Positions 63,555 to 64,000 of a DNA stretch of 64,000 nt are shown piece after piece. Origin of the DNA: Paraburkholderia sp. NMBU_R16 (GTDB lineage Bacteria; Pseudomonadota; Gammaproteobacteria; Burkholderiales; Burkholderiaceae); the NCBI RefSeq assembly GCF_013282575.1, contig NZ_JAAAYE010000024.1, positions 1 through 64,000 of the forward strand, in the 5' to 3' direction. The position numbers and the translations under genes are program-made. The notes beneath the pieces are model-generated. The model was not told the origin of the DNA and searched no databases. It saw only the letters and a program-made list of their open reading frames with translations. Position 1 is the first letter of the stretch, and each line of letters opens with the position of its first letter.

Positions 63555-64000
63555 ATGGCAGCTAGCGAAGGCACGCGCGTGGCGGATCCGTCCGAGTACA
63601 TCGCGCATCACTTGCAGAACTTTTCCACCTCGCACCAGACGTCGATTTTCGACATCCATGTCTGGAATCTGGACACGCTGTTCTGGTCGATCGTTTGCGG
63701 CGTCATCACCATCCTCGTGCTGCGTCTTGCCGCGCGCAAGGCCACGCCCGGCGTGCCGGGGCGCTTCCAGTGCGCAATCGAGATGCTCGTCGAGATGGTC
63801 GAGGATCAATCGAAGTCGATGATCCACGGCAATCGCGCGTTTATTGCACCGCTCGCGCTGACCGTGTTCGTGTGGGTCGCGCTGATGAACTCGCTCGACT
63901 TCATCCCCGTCGACCTGCCGGGCCGCCTCATTGGCCTGCTGGGCCTGTCGGGCGTCATCTCGCACCACCGCATCGTGCCGACGGCCGATCTGAACGGCAC
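63555..64000 (+). CDS. atpB: ATP synthase F0 subunit a (AtpB), 3' end outside window
   Basis: Proton-channel subunit of ATP synthase. About 148 residues are visible from the ATG at 63555: a hydrophilic start (SEYIAHHLQNFST), first helix FWSIVCGVITILVLRLA near 43-59, the MVEDQSKSMIHG loop and VFVWVALMNSLDFIPVDL near 105-122, all typical. The essential Arg of helix 5 and the C-terminus lie beyond the window. Confidence 0.95.
   Translation, partial: MAASEGTRVADPSEYIAHHLQNFSTSHQTSIFDIHVWNLDTLFWSIVCGVITILVLRLAARKATPGVPGRFQCAIEMLVEMVEDQSKSMIHGNRAFIAPLALTVFVWVALMNSLDFIPVDLPGRLIGLLGLSGVISHHRIVPTADLNG

Overview
The window is a dense, high-GC stretch of a beta-proteobacterial chromosome, almost certainly from the family Burkholderiaceae (Burkholderia, Paraburkholderia, Trinickia or a relative). 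The grounds are the general protein sequences, the layout of the type II secretion genes (gspD-E-F, a reversed gspC, then gspG to gspN), and the block mnmG-rsmG-parA-parB-atpI-atpB. No rRNA, tRNA, CRISPR array, insertion sequence or prophage was recognised. Both ends cut a gene: cysD at base 1 and atpB at base 64000.

Layout. 1-4654 (minus): an operon for sulfate activation and sulfate transfer (cysC, a DHH phosphoesterase, a sulfotransferase, a TauE/SafE permease, cysD). 4796-9740: a chemoreceptor, a LysE exporter, two small membrane or exported proteins, YaeQ and a glyoxalase-fold protein. 9832-9895 (minus): a candidate small RNA with two anti-Shine-Dalgarno motifs. 10078-14426 (plus): alkylation repair (ada, alkA), gshA and a lipoprotein. 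14436-17765: an EmrB-type exporter and a divergent NodT-type outer-membrane factor. 17784-29626: a complete type II secretion locus apart from the prepilin peptidase. 30047-34696: a lytic transglycosylase, a COG0523 metal GTPase, the HU protein hupA, and mnmC with a structured leader. 34697-38420: two gene-poor regions with DnaA boxes that flank a cation/proton antiporter and a YbdK-type ligase; this is the best candidate for the replication origin. 38421-46655: a MarR regulator with a Cys-rich tail, a SET-domain protein, a two-component system, DUF3717, phhB, a LysR regulator, a GMC oxidoreductase and an orphan protein behind a perfect hrpII-box match. 46888-56982: two tandem branched-chain-amino-acid-type (Liv) ABC transporter operons. 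57007-64000: parS sites, mnmG, rsmG, parA, parB, an anion-permease-like protein and the start of the ATP synthase operon.

How it fits together. Left of about 35 kb roughly two thirds of coding DNA is on the minus strand; right of it nearly nine tenths is on the plus strand. With the DnaA boxes, an inverted pair of origin-like elements and parS/parAB about 20 kb away, this points to a chromosomal origin that does not sit beside dnaA. The most novel parts for follow-up are this bipartite origin candidate, the self-contained sulfation operon, the small RNA at 9.8 kb and the possible type III effector at 45.8 kb. All functions are read from sequence by recognition alone; no database search was run.
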